The notes: a model not told the origin generated them from the sequence alone. A DNA stretch of 10,514 nucleotides from Bacteroidales bacterium (GCA_003555385.1 PWHO01000219.1:1-10514); one strand, 5' to 3'. Counted from the first letter of the stretch, positions 1 through 6,239 are shown. Made by a program: numbers and translations.

Positions 1-856
1 CGGGCTTGATCACCAGCATGACATCGTCATTGGCCAGTACGGCTGATACGGGGTACAATCCGCCACTGATCGCTTTTCCGAGGATCACCACATCAGGTTT
101 GATATTTTCATGGTCACAGGCAAGCATCTTCCCGGTACGGGCAATACCGGTCTGCACTTCATCTGCAATATACAGTACATTGTGTTTTTTACACAAGTCA
201 TAAGCTTTGCAAAGGTATCCGTCATCTGGCACAAATACACCGGCTTCTCCCTGAATGGGTTCAAACAGGAAACCCGCCACGTTGGGGTCTTTCAGTGCCT
301 CTTCCAGTGCATCCACATCATTGTAAGGGATGCGGATAAAGCCCGGGGTGAAGGGGCCGTAGTCTTTATACCCATCAGGGTCGTTTGAAAAGGATACGAT
401 GGTGGTGGTTCGTCCGTGGAAGTTGTTCTCGCACACAATGATCTTGGCCTGATTCTCCGGTACGCCTTTTTTCTGGTACGCCCATTTGCGGCAAAGCTTG
501 ATGGCGGTTTCCACAGCCTCAGCCCCTGTATTCATGGGAAGGACTTTGTCGTATCCGAAAAGGTCTGTGATGTATTTCTCATATTGCCCCAGCACATCAT
601 TATGGAATGCGCGGGAGGTCAACGCCAGCTTTTGGGCCTGTTCCGTAAGTGCACCCACAATTTTTGGGTGGCAATGCCCCTGGTTGACTGCCGAATAAGC
701 GGACAGAAAATCATAATATCTTTTTCCTTCCACATCCCATACGAAAACGCCTTCGCCGCGTGACAATACCACGGGTAAAGGATGATAGTTATGTGCACCA
801 TGCTTTTCCTCCAGTGCAATTGCTTGTTTTGAGGTAATCTTTTCTGAGGTACTCAT
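1..856 (-). CDS. rocD: Ornithine aminotransferase (ornithine--oxo-acid transaminase), 3' end cut by window edge
   Basis: This is a PLP-dependent class III aminotransferase. It moves the delta-amino group of ornithine to 2-oxoglutarate, giving glutamate semialdehyde and glutamate, and links arginine/ornithine breakdown to proline and glutamate in the cytoplasm. The 285 visible residues, read by translating the minus strand, begin MSTSEKITSKQAIALEEKHG. They include YYDFLSAYSAVNQGHCHPK, the PLP phosphate-binding motif MNTGAEA (residues 108-114), ADEVQTGIARTGKM with the cofactor-contacting Asp232, and VVILGKAISGG with the Schiff-base Lys261. These are typical of RocD rather than of ArgD or GABA aminotransferase. 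Family members are about 400 residues long, so roughly the last 30% lies beyond the left edge. The ATG at 854-856 has no Shine-Dalgarno sequence, as is normal in Bacteroidota, and the family N-terminus starts here. A promoter-like box and a hairpin lie upstream. Confidence 0.93.
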   Translation of the reverse strand, partial: MSTSEKITSKQAIALEEKHGAHNYHPLPVVLSRGEGVFVWDVEGKRYYDFLSAYSAVNQGHCHPKIVGALTEQAQKLALTSRAFHNDVLGQYEKYITDLFGYDKVLPMNTGAEAVETAIKLCRKWAYQKKGVPENQAKIIVCENNFHGRTTTIVSFSNDPDGYKDYGPFTPGFIRIPYNDVDALEEALKDPNVAGFLFEPIQGEAGVFVPDDGYLCKAYDLCKKHNVLYIADEVQTGIARTGKMLACDHENIKPDVVILGKAISGGLYPVSAVLANDDVMLVIKP

Positions 857-886
857 GTGTGATTATCTTTTAAATAATAGATCATT

Positions 887-919
887 AAAAAACAATCTTG
901 TATCGAAATACAGATTGTT
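887..919 (-). promoter_or_regulatory. Hairpin plus U-tract in the rocD 5' leader (possible attenuator)
   Basis: On the minus strand AACAATC pairs with GATTGTT (bases 913-919 with 891-897). A second stem, TGTAT with ATACA, closes a TTCG loop at 904-907. This makes a 12-bp stem with one bulged base (898). The last arm runs into six consecutive T (892-887) in the transcript sense. The element lies between the candidate -7 box (939-946) and the start codon (856), so it would be in the untranslated leader. Hairpin plus U-tract resembles an intrinsic terminator, but the stem is AT-rich and probably weak. No alternative antiterminator was found. Confidence 0.4.
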
Positions 920-938
920 CATCTTGTTCAAGACAGCG

Positions 939-946
939 CAAATATA
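939..946 (-). promoter_or_regulatory. rocD: Candidate Bacteroidota -7 box for rocD
   Basis: The minus strand reads TATATTTG, a full match to the Bacteroidota -7 consensus TAnnTTTG. It would start transcription near 930 and give a leader of about 75 bases before the rocD ATG. The expected -33 TTTG is not present about 20 bases upstream. That position holds only a T-run (TTTTTATA), so the promoter is a candidate based on one box. Confidence 0.4.
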
Positions 947-1075
947 GGGAAACGGGAGGAGATATAAAAATTTAGTTTCCCGGAGGGCTGCTGCAGAGGC
1001 TGTCCGGGAGGTTGTAACTGAGGATTTGGAGGGGGCTGTTACAGGTGATGCCGGGACTGTGTTGCGGGGGGTTTG
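947..1075. other. Non-coding stretch between the sod terminator and the rocD promoter
   Basis: The whole gene-free region is 857-1189. Besides the rocD leader, its -7 box and the sod terminator, this part shows no reading frame I would support. It is G-rich and purine-rich on the plus strand. It contains a 7-bp inverted repeat, TCCCGGA at 978-984 and TCCGGGA at 1003-1009, with an 18-base loop and no T-run. I give it no function. Confidence 0.5.
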
Positions 1076-1116
1076 AAAAAAGACCGGCAGCGTTCCCGAA
1101 GGAATTGCTGCCGGTC
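1076..1116 (-). terminator. Intrinsic terminator of the superoxide dismutase gene
   Basis: On the minus strand a perfect 10-bp stem, GACCGGCAGC (1107-1116) with GCTGCCGGTC (1082-1091), is extended by TTCC/GGAA around a C(TTCG)G tetraloop (1097-1100). It is followed at once by six T (1081-1076). A GC-rich stem, stabilising UUCG loop and U-tract make a textbook rho-independent terminator. It lies about 75 bases past the dismutase stop codon and separates that gene from rocD. It is oriented for leftward transcription only. Confidence 0.9.
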
Positions 1117-1157
1117 GCCATCACTCATCACCCGATCTTAAATACCAATAAATTTTT

Positions 1158-1190
1158 TATCAATTATGTGTTATGCAACTTATCAATTAT
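1158..1190. repeat. 11-bp direct repeat in the dismutase 3' flank
   Basis: TTATCAATTAT occurs at 1158-1168 and again at 1180-1190, a spacing of 22 bases. The second copy touches the dismutase stop codon. The sequence is AT-rich and may be chance. No function is assigned. Confidence 0.5.
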
Positions 1191-1924
1191 CATTTAGCGG
1201 CTTCATACCTGCGTGAAACTTCGTCCCAGTTAATTACTTCCCAGAAGTTGTTCAGGTAATCCGGGCGGCGGTTCTGGTATTGCAGGTAGTAGGCGTGCTC
1301 CCAAACATCCACGCCGAGGATTGGCTGGCCTTGTACATCGGCCACATCCATGAGCGGGTTGTCCTGGTTGGGAGTGCTGGTAACCTGCAGTTCTCCCTGG
1401 TTGTTAACAATAAGCCAGGCCCATCCACTTCCGAAGCGTGTGGCTCCGGCACGGTTGAATTCTTCCTGGAAGTCTTCAAAAGATGAAAAGTGTGTTTCAA
1501 TTGCCGATAACAATGCACCTGATGGTTTTCCTCCGCCGTCCGGGCTCATGATCTTCCAGAACAGGTCGTGGTTCCAGTGGCCGCCTCCGTTATTGCGGAC
1601 AGCGGTGGTGTGCTGGCTCATATTCCTGAATATTTCCTCCAGCGACATATGGGCCAGTTCCGTGCCTTCAATGGCATTGTTCAGGTTGTTTACATAGGCC
1701 TGATGGTGCTTGCCGTGGTGAATTTCCATGGTTTGCTTGTCAATGTATGGTTCAAGCGCATCATGGGCATAAGGTAAGTCAGGCAGTACGTGCTTTTCGT
1801 GATGTGTCATAGTAATATCTCCTTTTTTATTGTTTGCAATTTCCTTAATGGGCAGTTGCCATGCGGTTAAAGCAATGACAACAAGCAGTATCATTATTGA
1901 ACGGATTGTATTCATTTGGTTCAT
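1190..1924 (-). CDS. Superoxide dismutase, Mn-type by sequence, with N-terminal hydrophobic extension
   Basis: This enzyme converts superoxide to oxygen and hydrogen peroxide. Numbered from the internal Met at 1810 (206 residues, the usual family length), the four metal ligands are His31 (EIHHGKHH), His81 (HWNHDLFW), Asp168 and His172 (DVWEHAYY). The pair NNGGGH (73-78) and Gln149 in NQDNPL is the Mn-type arrangement. Fe enzymes place the active-site Gln in the NNAAQ region instead. Metal use cannot be proved from sequence, and cambialistic enzymes exist. The longest frame adds 38 residues with one Arg and a hydrophobic run (SIMILLVVIALTAW) that looks like a signal peptide or membrane anchor without a clear cleavage site. 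The internal ATG has the strongest Shine-Dalgarno sequence in the window. Cytoplasmic, exported or dual forms are therefore all possible. A strong terminator follows the gene. The upstream gap (1925-2022) shows no convincing promoter. Confidence 0.93.
   Translation of the reverse strand: MNQMNTIRSIMILLVVIALTAWQLPIKEIANNKKGDITMTHHEKHVLPDLPYAHDALEPYIDKQTMEIHHGKHHQAYVNNLNNAIEGTELAHMSLEEIFRNMSQHTTAVRNNGGGHWNHDLFWKIMSPDGGGKPSGALLSAIETHFSSFEDFQEEFNRAGATRFGSGWAWLIVNNQGELQVTSTPNQDNPLMDVADVQGQPILGVDVWEHAYYLQYQNRRPDYLNNFWEVINWDEVSRRYEAAK
1818..1823 (-). promoter_or_regulatory. Strong Shine-Dalgarno before the internal dismutase start
   Basis: The minus strand reads AGGAGA, with GGAG 8 bases before the ATG at 1808-1810. 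Most other starts in the window have no such site, and Bacteroidota seldom rely on one. It supports translation of the standard-length 206-residue dismutase from this ATG. The same bases also encode Lys-Gly-Asp of the extended form, so the match may be partly accidental. Confidence 0.55.
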
Positions 1925-1985
1925 GGCAAATCTGTTTTACTTTTTTACTATTTTTATTTAGACTTTGTATGGATAACGTAAAGGA

Positions 1986-2020
1986 CAGGATTTTGTTCAA
2001 TGGGGGAGAGCCCCATCCTG
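1986..2020 (-). terminator. Imperfect hairpin just after the helix-hairpin-helix gene, possible weak terminator
   Basis: Starting 3 bases past the stop codon on the minus strand, GGGG (2014-2011) pairs with CCCC (2005-2002) around a CTCTC loop. An outer stem, CAGGAT (2020-2015) with ATCCTG (1991-1986), is separated by an asymmetric internal loop. No T-run follows, so it is not a standard intrinsic terminator. It could reduce read-through into the dismutase gene or protect the 3' end. Confidence 0.3.
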
Positions 2021-2022
2021 CT

Positions 2023-3096
2023 TCAGGGGTTCAGGCTGTCTTCCGTCATTAAACTGTCTGCGGTCGTGATGTAGGGTGAGAGGCGCCTCCAATCTGTATC
2101 ATCGATCAGGTGAGACCGGCGGATATCTTCGGTTGAACGGAAAGGGCCGTGTTGATCGCGGAGCCTCAGTATGGCATTGACCTGGTTGCGGTCAAGATAA
2201 GGATGCCGGATCAGGTCAGCAAACGTGGCTTTGTTCAGGTCTATTTGACGGTTGCTGTAGTTGGGGCCAATGAACAGGTGAGGTTTGATCTGCTGGTAGT
2301 GGCTGCTGTCCAGTCCGTACACTTCGAGCAGTTGCCCGGTTTCGTAAAACCCGCCAACCAACTCCCTGTAACGTACGATCCGGCTGCTGAAAACCGGCCC
2401 GATACCCGGCACCTGTCTGAAAGCTGCGGAATCGGCCTGGTTTATATCCAAAGCAAAAGTGGTTCGGGCAACATATTCATCATTATTGATCCCGGACTTA
2501 TTGCCACCGGCAGCTGTGGATCTTTCCTTTCCGTTCATTTCGCCTTTTTCGTTCATTTCGTTCTGTGCGTTCATATGATGCCCTGAAAGGCGTTCACCTC
2601 CGGAAGACAGCGTTTGGCCGGGAGGGTTTTCTTCAGCCCGGGCTGGCAGGTCAATGTAAGGAGCCAGCTGATCGAATATGGCATCTGTCATGGTGTAGAT
2701 TCTTTGCAGGTCTTCTTTGTAGCGGAAACTCCCCCCCGCTGCCAGATAGTTACCTATGGTCCGTCCCAGGTTTTCCGGGGCACCCATTTCCTCCCATCTC
2801 TCCGGGGGCAAAGTGTTTGGGTCAAACCTGAAAGGCTTCAGGGTTATTTGCTTTGTGTGATCATCATCAATGCCCCGGCCCGCCTCATCAATGCCCCGGC
2901 CCGCCTTACCGGTTTTAGCCAGGCGGGCTTCCATCCGCTCAATTTCAACTATAAAAGCTTCTTTGTCAGGAGGATTTCGGAGCTGCCACCTTGTGATCAG
3001 TGTGGAAAGCACCGGTGTAAGAATGATCAGCAGCAGCAAAACAATGATGCCCCGTTGCTGTGCACGGCTAAAAAATATCCAGTCTTTAATCAACAT
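2023..3096 (-). CDS. Membrane-anchored helix-hairpin-helix (ComEA-like) protein
   Basis: This 357-residue protein has one N-terminal membrane segment (about 17-35, IIVLLLLIILTPVLSTLIT) and then a soluble part. It carries three helix-hairpin-helix units. The first is divergent (about 88-151, RTIGNYLAAGGSFRYKEDL). The second is the most typical (about 216-276, LDINQADSAAFRQVPGIGP). The third spans about 285-345 (IDLNKATFADLIRHPYL). ComEA-type repeats bind the DNA backbone without sequence specificity, and ComEA serves DNA uptake. Bacteroidota often encode a protein of this layout starting with an FFSRAQQRGI-like segment, but its role is unclear to me. A competence role is only inference. Linkers between units are low-complexity and contain two in-frame repeats: GRGIDEA/GRGIDDD (about 66-79) and a six-residue period HMNAQN/EMNEKG/EMNGKE (174-191). 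The ATG at 3094-3096 has no Shine-Dalgarno sequence, and the membrane segment begins soon after it, which supports this start. Confidence 0.82.
   Translation of the reverse strand: MLIKDWIFFSRAQQRGIIVLLLLIILTPVLSTLITRWQLRNPPDKEAFIVEIERMEARLAKTGKAGRGIDEAGRGIDDDHTKQITLKPFRFDPNTLPPERWEEMGAPENLGRTIGNYLAAGGSFRYKEDLQRIYTMTDAIFDQLAPYIDLPARAEENPPGQTLSSGGERLSGHHMNAQNEMNEKGEMNGKERSTAAGGNKSGINNDEYVARTTFALDINQADSAAFRQVPGIGPVFSSRIVRYRELVGGFYETGQLLEVYGLDSSHYQQIKPHLFIGPNYSNRQIDLNKATFADLIRHPYLDRNQVNAILRLRDQHGPFRSTEDIRRSHLIDDTDWRRLSPYITTADSLMTEDSLNP
2532..2574. repeat. Imperfect 18-bp tandem repeat, about 2.4 copies, inside the helix-hairpin-helix gene
   Basis: CGTTCATTTCG starts at 2532 and at 2550, and CGTTCAT recurs at 2568, giving an 18-base period. 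On the coding strand this gives the hexapeptide series HMNAQN, EMNEKG, EMNGKE in the linker between the first and second units. The period is a multiple of three, so the frame is kept. Confidence 0.75.
2864..2905. repeat. Perfect 21-bp tandem duplication inside the helix-hairpin-helix gene
   Basis: Bases 2864-2884 and 2885-2905 are identical, starting TCATCAATGCCCC. The duplication adds seven residues (a GRGIDE-type unit) between the membrane segment and the first helix-hairpin-helix unit. Perfect identity suggests a recent slippage event. It keeps the reading frame. Confidence 0.9.
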
Positions 3097-3170
3097 TATT
3101 TTCAGGCGAAAGAGTTTTTATTAAAAACACAAGTATAAAAAAATAAGACAGAATAAATATTTGTTTTGGG

Positions 3171-3200
3171 TTTGTTTTCCGGGAAACGGAAATAATTTTG
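3171..3200 (+). promoter_or_regulatory. Candidate promoter P1 for the transporter operon
   Basis: TTTG at 3171-3174 and TAATTTTG at 3193-3200 match the Bacteroidota -33 (TTTG) and -7 (TAnnTTTG) boxes, with an 18-base spacer close to the usual spacing. Transcription would start near 3207 and give a leader of about 58 bases. Confidence 0.5.
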
Positions 3201-3206
3201 CTGCGA

Positions 3207-3236
3207 TTGGTTTTTGCGGATTATTTCATATTTTTG
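3207..3236 (+). promoter_or_regulatory. Candidate promoter P2 for the transporter operon
   Basis: TATTTTTG at 3229-3236 also matches TAnnTTTG, with TTG at 3207-3209 about 19 bases upstream. The start would be near 3243, leaving about 22 leader bases. The area is T-rich, so one of the two promoter matches may be chance. Confidence 0.38.
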
Positions 3237-3264
3237 GCTTTTTTTAAGAATAACACCTTGATCT

Positions 3265-4623
3265 ATGTCTTCTTCAGGAAACGAAAGCCGTGATGGCTTT
3301 ACCAGTCGCTTTGGAATTATATGTGCGGCAGCAGGTTCAGCAATTGGCTTAGGAAATATCTGGCGATTCCCTTATATCGTCGGTGAGAGTGGGGGAGGCG
3401 CTTTTTTATTGATCTACCTCGGGTTCATTCTCCTTTTGGGCATCCCGGTGATGATGTCCGAGTTTGTGATCGGCCGGCGCGGGCAGCGCAATGCACTTGG
3501 TTCTTTTAAGCGACTGGCTCCGGGAACTCCCTGGTACCTCGTGGGGGTCATGGGGATCGTGGCCGCTTTCATGATCCTGGCCTTTTACAGTACCATTGCC
3601 GGATGGACGCTGGCTTATGTGGTACGCTCTGTATCCAATGCCTTTGCGGGGATGACTTCCCAGCAAATATCCGCAGAGTTTGGTACATTCCATACAACGA
3701 CTTTCTGGCCGCTTGTTTATCAGCTGATTTTTATGGTGATGACAGCATGGATTATCCTTGCCGGTGTAAAAAAGGGCATTGAAAGGTATGCCAAGGTGCT
3801 GATGCCTTTTCTGGTCTTGCTGCTTGTGATTATGGCCATTCGCTCCATCACGTTGCCCGGTTCAGCCATGGGGCTGTCATTCCTGTTTAAACCTGACTTT
3901 TCAGTGGTGGACTCCAGTGTGATTCTTGCTGCCCTGGGGCAGGCCTTTTTCTCCCTGAGTATCGGGATGGGGGCATTGATCACCTACGGATCTTACATCC
4001 AAAAAAATAACAATCTCAGCAATATTTCCATCCAGGTTACACTGGCCGATACCCTGATCGCTATCCTGGCCGGGGTGGCCATATTTCCGGCAGTGTTTGC
4101 GTTCAACCTCGATCCGGCAGACGGCCCAGGGCTGATCTTCTCAGTACTGCCAAATATTTTCCAGCAGATGCCGGGAGGCTATGTGTTTGCCATCATATTT
4201 TTTGTATTGCTCGCTATTGCCGCCCTGACTTCCTCCATCAGTATCCTGGAGGTGGTAGTGGCGTATCTGACCGAAGAGTTGAATGTGACCCGTCGCCAGG
4301 CTACGATCATGGCTACATCCGCAGCTACCCTGGTGGGTGTGCTTTGTACTTTGTCGTTTGGTGTTATGGAAGGGTTCACCATTTCGGGCCTGACAGTTTT
4401 TGACCTGCTGGATTTCACCGCCTCCAACCTGCTGCTGCCCCTTGGCGGGTTGCTGATCGTGGTGTTTGTGAGCTGGTATATGAAGCGGGATGATGTCCGG
4501 GATGAATTATCCAATAGTGGTGTATTGAAAGTGCATCTGTTTAATGCCCTGATGTTTATTCTGAAGTTTATTGCCCCGGTGGCCATCGCCATCGTGCTTT
4601 TCGATAGTATAGGTATTATTTAA
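3265..4623 (+). CDS. Sodium-dependent transporter of the neurotransmitter:sodium symporter (NSS) family
   Basis: This 452-residue inner-membrane protein uses the sodium gradient to import a small substrate, in bacteria usually an amino acid (LeuT, MhsT, Tyt1). TM1 carries the family signature GSAIGLGNIWRFPY (residues 24-37). Its unwound Gly-rich part and Asn31 correspond to the LeuT sodium and substrate site. TM6 reads FFSLSIGMGALITYGSY (228-244), close to LeuT FFTLSLGFGAIITY. TM8 holds LTSSIS (321-326), whose Thr/Ser supply sodium ligands in LeuT. About 11-12 membrane segments are visible, and the length fits the shorter bacterial subgroup. The substrate cannot be read from sequence. Aromatic or branched amino acids are likely by family analogy. 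The ATG follows two promoter-like boxes and has no Shine-Dalgarno sequence. The next gene begins 18 bp downstream, which suggests an operon. Confidence 0.93.
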   Translation: MSSSGNESRDGFTSRFGIICAAAGSAIGLGNIWRFPYIVGESGGGAFLLIYLGFILLLGIPVMMSEFVIGRRGQRNALGSFKRLAPGTPWYLVGVMGIVAAFMILAFYSTIAGWTLAYVVRSVSNAFAGMTSQQISAEFGTFHTTTFWPLVYQLIFMVMTAWIILAGVKKGIERYAKVLMPFLVLLLVIMAIRSITLPGSAMGLSFLFKPDFSVVDSSVILAALGQAFFSLSIGMGALITYGSYIQKNNNLSNISIQVTLADTLIAILAGVAIFPAVFAFNLDPADGPGLIFSVLPNIFQQMPGGYVFAIIFFVLLAIAALTSSISILEVVVAYLTEELNVTRRQATIMATSAATLVGVLCTLSFGVMEGFTISGLTVFDLLDFTASNLLLPLGGLLIVVFVSWYMKRDDVRDELSNSGVLKVHLFNALMFILKFIAPVAIAIVLFDSIGII

Positions 4624-4641
4624 TTCTTAAAATTTCAACCA

Positions 4642-6096
4642 ATGTCAGAAATTCAGGATCCAGTAATTGCTGAAACCGGAGAAACCATGGGTGATGCGAG
4701 TTCCGCATTCCTCGAGGGTTTAAACAGTGTCATTTCGTGGTACAATGATTTTGTGGGAGGTTACCTGCTGCTCTTTTTCCTTGTCCCGGCCGGCATCTAT
4801 TTTGCCTTTAAATTCAGGTTTTTGCATGTGCGCGGTTTCGGCCATGCTATAGCCGTTCTTGCGGGCCGTTACACCGCAAAGGGGGAATCTGGTGATGTAA
4901 ACCACTTTAAAGCGCTTACCACGGCACTTTCTGCCACAGTTGGTACAGGAAATATAGTAGGGGTGGCCCTGGCCATTCACTGGGGAGGTCCCGGGGCTGT
5001 TTTCTGGATGTGGGTGACCGGTTTTTTCGGGATGATGCTGAAGATGGTCGAGTGTACCATGGGCCAGAAGTACCGGAAGTTCAACCCCGACGGAACCGTT
5101 TCCGGGGGGCCTATGTATTATATGGAATACGGACTCAAAGATATACTTGGTAAGCATGCCAAGACCCTGGCCCTGATTTTTGCCGGAGCAGCAGTTTTGG
5201 CCTCCCTGGGTACGGGCAACATGGCCCAGAGTAACTCCATGACTGATGTGCTGAACTCCACCTACAATTTCCCGCACTGGATCAGTGGCCTGGTGATTAC
5301 CGGCCTTGTATTGATGATTATTGTGGGCGGGCTGAAGCGAATTGCCAATGTAACCTCCCGCCTGGTACCATTCATGGCAGCCATTTATTTCCTTGCCGCC
5401 CTCTTGGTGGTGGTGGTAAACATTGAGAATTTTATCCCGGCATTCGCCCTGATCTTTAAGGATGCCTTTACCGGGACGGCTGCAGCCGGAGGTTTTGCAG
5501 GGTCCGCCTTTATTATTACCCTAACCATGGGGGTTCGCCGCGGGCTGTTCTCCAACGAAGCCGGCCAGGGTTCTGCTCCCATGGCACATGCCGCTGCCAA
5601 AACGCGACATCCCATGCAGGAAGGTATGGTGGCCAGTATTGGGCCTTTCATTGACACCCTGTTTATTTGTTCCCTCACGGCCGTTGTGATTATCATGACA
5701 GGTGCATGGCAATCGGGCATCGAAGGAGTTGGAATGACGGTTGAAGCCTTCAGCCTGGGGCTGGATTCCATCAATATTGGCTATATCGCACCGCATATCA
5801 TTTCAGTCGGGCTGATGTTGTTTGCTTTCTCTACCATCATTTCCTGGTCTTACTACGGATCCCGCGCTGCCCAATATTTGTTTGGGTTTAAAGCGATCAA
5901 AAGGTACTATTACGTGTATGCATTGTTTGTATTCTTTGGTTCCGTATGGGGGCTGGAGCTGGTCTGGAATTTTGTGGATATGGTGATTACCTTTATGACC
6001 ATCCCCAACCTGATTGCGATCGTACTGCTTACCCCGGTCATGAAACGGGAGGTCAACAAGTACTTCAGTATGTCGGATGAAGAGAAGCGGGCATAG
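4642..6096 (+). CDS. Alanine/glycine:cation symporter (AGCS family)
   Basis: This 484-residue inner-membrane transporter couples alanine or glycine uptake to sodium or protons. The AGCS signatures are clear: TALSATVGTGNIVGVA (from residue 94), the nearby run AIHWGGPGAVFWMWVTGFFG, GGPMYYMEYGL, and RRGLFSNEAGQGSAPMAHA (299-317). Many hydrophobic segments span about residues 35-470. The N-terminus before the first segment is longer than usual (about 38 residues, acidic, starting MSEIQDPVIAETGETMGD). There is no Shine-Dalgarno sequence. The ATG is the first in this frame after the NSS gene's stop. It lies 18 bp behind the NSS transporter and ahead of a hairpin at 6170, so the two are probably cotranscribed. 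Which of Ala, Gly, D-Ala or Ser is carried is unknown. Confidence 0.94.
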   Translation: MSEIQDPVIAETGETMGDASSAFLEGLNSVISWYNDFVGGYLLLFFLVPAGIYFAFKFRFLHVRGFGHAIAVLAGRYTAKGESGDVNHFKALTTALSATVGTGNIVGVALAIHWGGPGAVFWMWVTGFFGMMLKMVECTMGQKYRKFNPDGTVSGGPMYYMEYGLKDILGKHAKTLALIFAGAAVLASLGTGNMAQSNSMTDVLNSTYNFPHWISGLVITGLVLMIIVGGLKRIANVTSRLVPFMAAIYFLAALLVVVVNIENFIPAFALIFKDAFTGTAAAGGFAGSAFIITLTMGVRRGLFSNEAGQGSAPMAHAAAKTRHPMQEGMVASIGPFIDTLFICSLTAVVIIMTGAWQSGIEGVGMTVEAFSLGLDSINIGYIAPHIISVGLMLFAFSTIISWSYYGSRAAQYLFGFKAIKRYYYVYALFVFFGSVWGLELVWNFVDMVITFMTIPNLIAIVLLTPVMKREVNKYFSMSDEEKRA

Positions 6097-6169
6097 GGTT
6101 ACCGGAGCAGGTGTCCGCAATTGTTTTGGGGCATCGAAACAACATTTTGTGTATTTTGCAGTTTATTTG

Positions 6170-6204
6170 GCAGCGGGTGTTCATACATTGGACACCCCTG
6201 CTTT
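6170..6204 (+). terminator. Probable terminator of the transporter operon
   Basis: GCAG (6170-6173) pairs with CTGC (6198-6201), and GGGTGT (6175-6180) with ACACCC (6192-6197), with C6174 bulged. A T-G and a C-G pair extend the stem to a 7-base loop. TTTATTAT follows, a short, interrupted T-tract. The hairpin lies 74 bases past the symporter stop and 36 bases before the next ATG. It could instead be a leader structure of the downstream gene, because TTTTG (6124-6128) and TATTTTG (6152-6158) form a poor promoter-like pair just upstream. Confidence 0.6.
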
Positions 6205-6239
6205 ATTATCACTGCTGATGAAATGGTGACTTGTTGAGT

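Noticed and set aside
978..1009. Inverted repeat TCCCGGA/TCCGGGA as a terminator or operator
   Set aside because: It has only 7 bp with an 18-base loop, no T-run on either strand, and a better terminator lies next to it.
1190..1810. Calling the dismutase an iron enzyme (SodB)
   Set aside because: NNGGGH together with NQDNPL is the Mn-type active-site pattern. The Fe-type Gln in the NNAAQ position is absent. Cambialistic metal use remains possible.
3128..3137. TATACTTGTG on the minus strand as the promoter of the helix-hairpin-helix gene
   Set aside because: It misses one position of TAnnTTTG and has no TTG at the right distance upstream, so support is too thin.
6218..6229. A three-codon upstream frame (ATG AAA TGG TGA) before the OstA-like gene
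   Set aside because: It is too short to support, has no ribosome site, and lies in ordinary leader sequence.
6231..6239. TTG at 6231 as the start of the OstA-like gene
   Set aside because: The ATG at 6240 is only three codons later and gives a cleaner signal peptide. Nothing favours the rarer codon.
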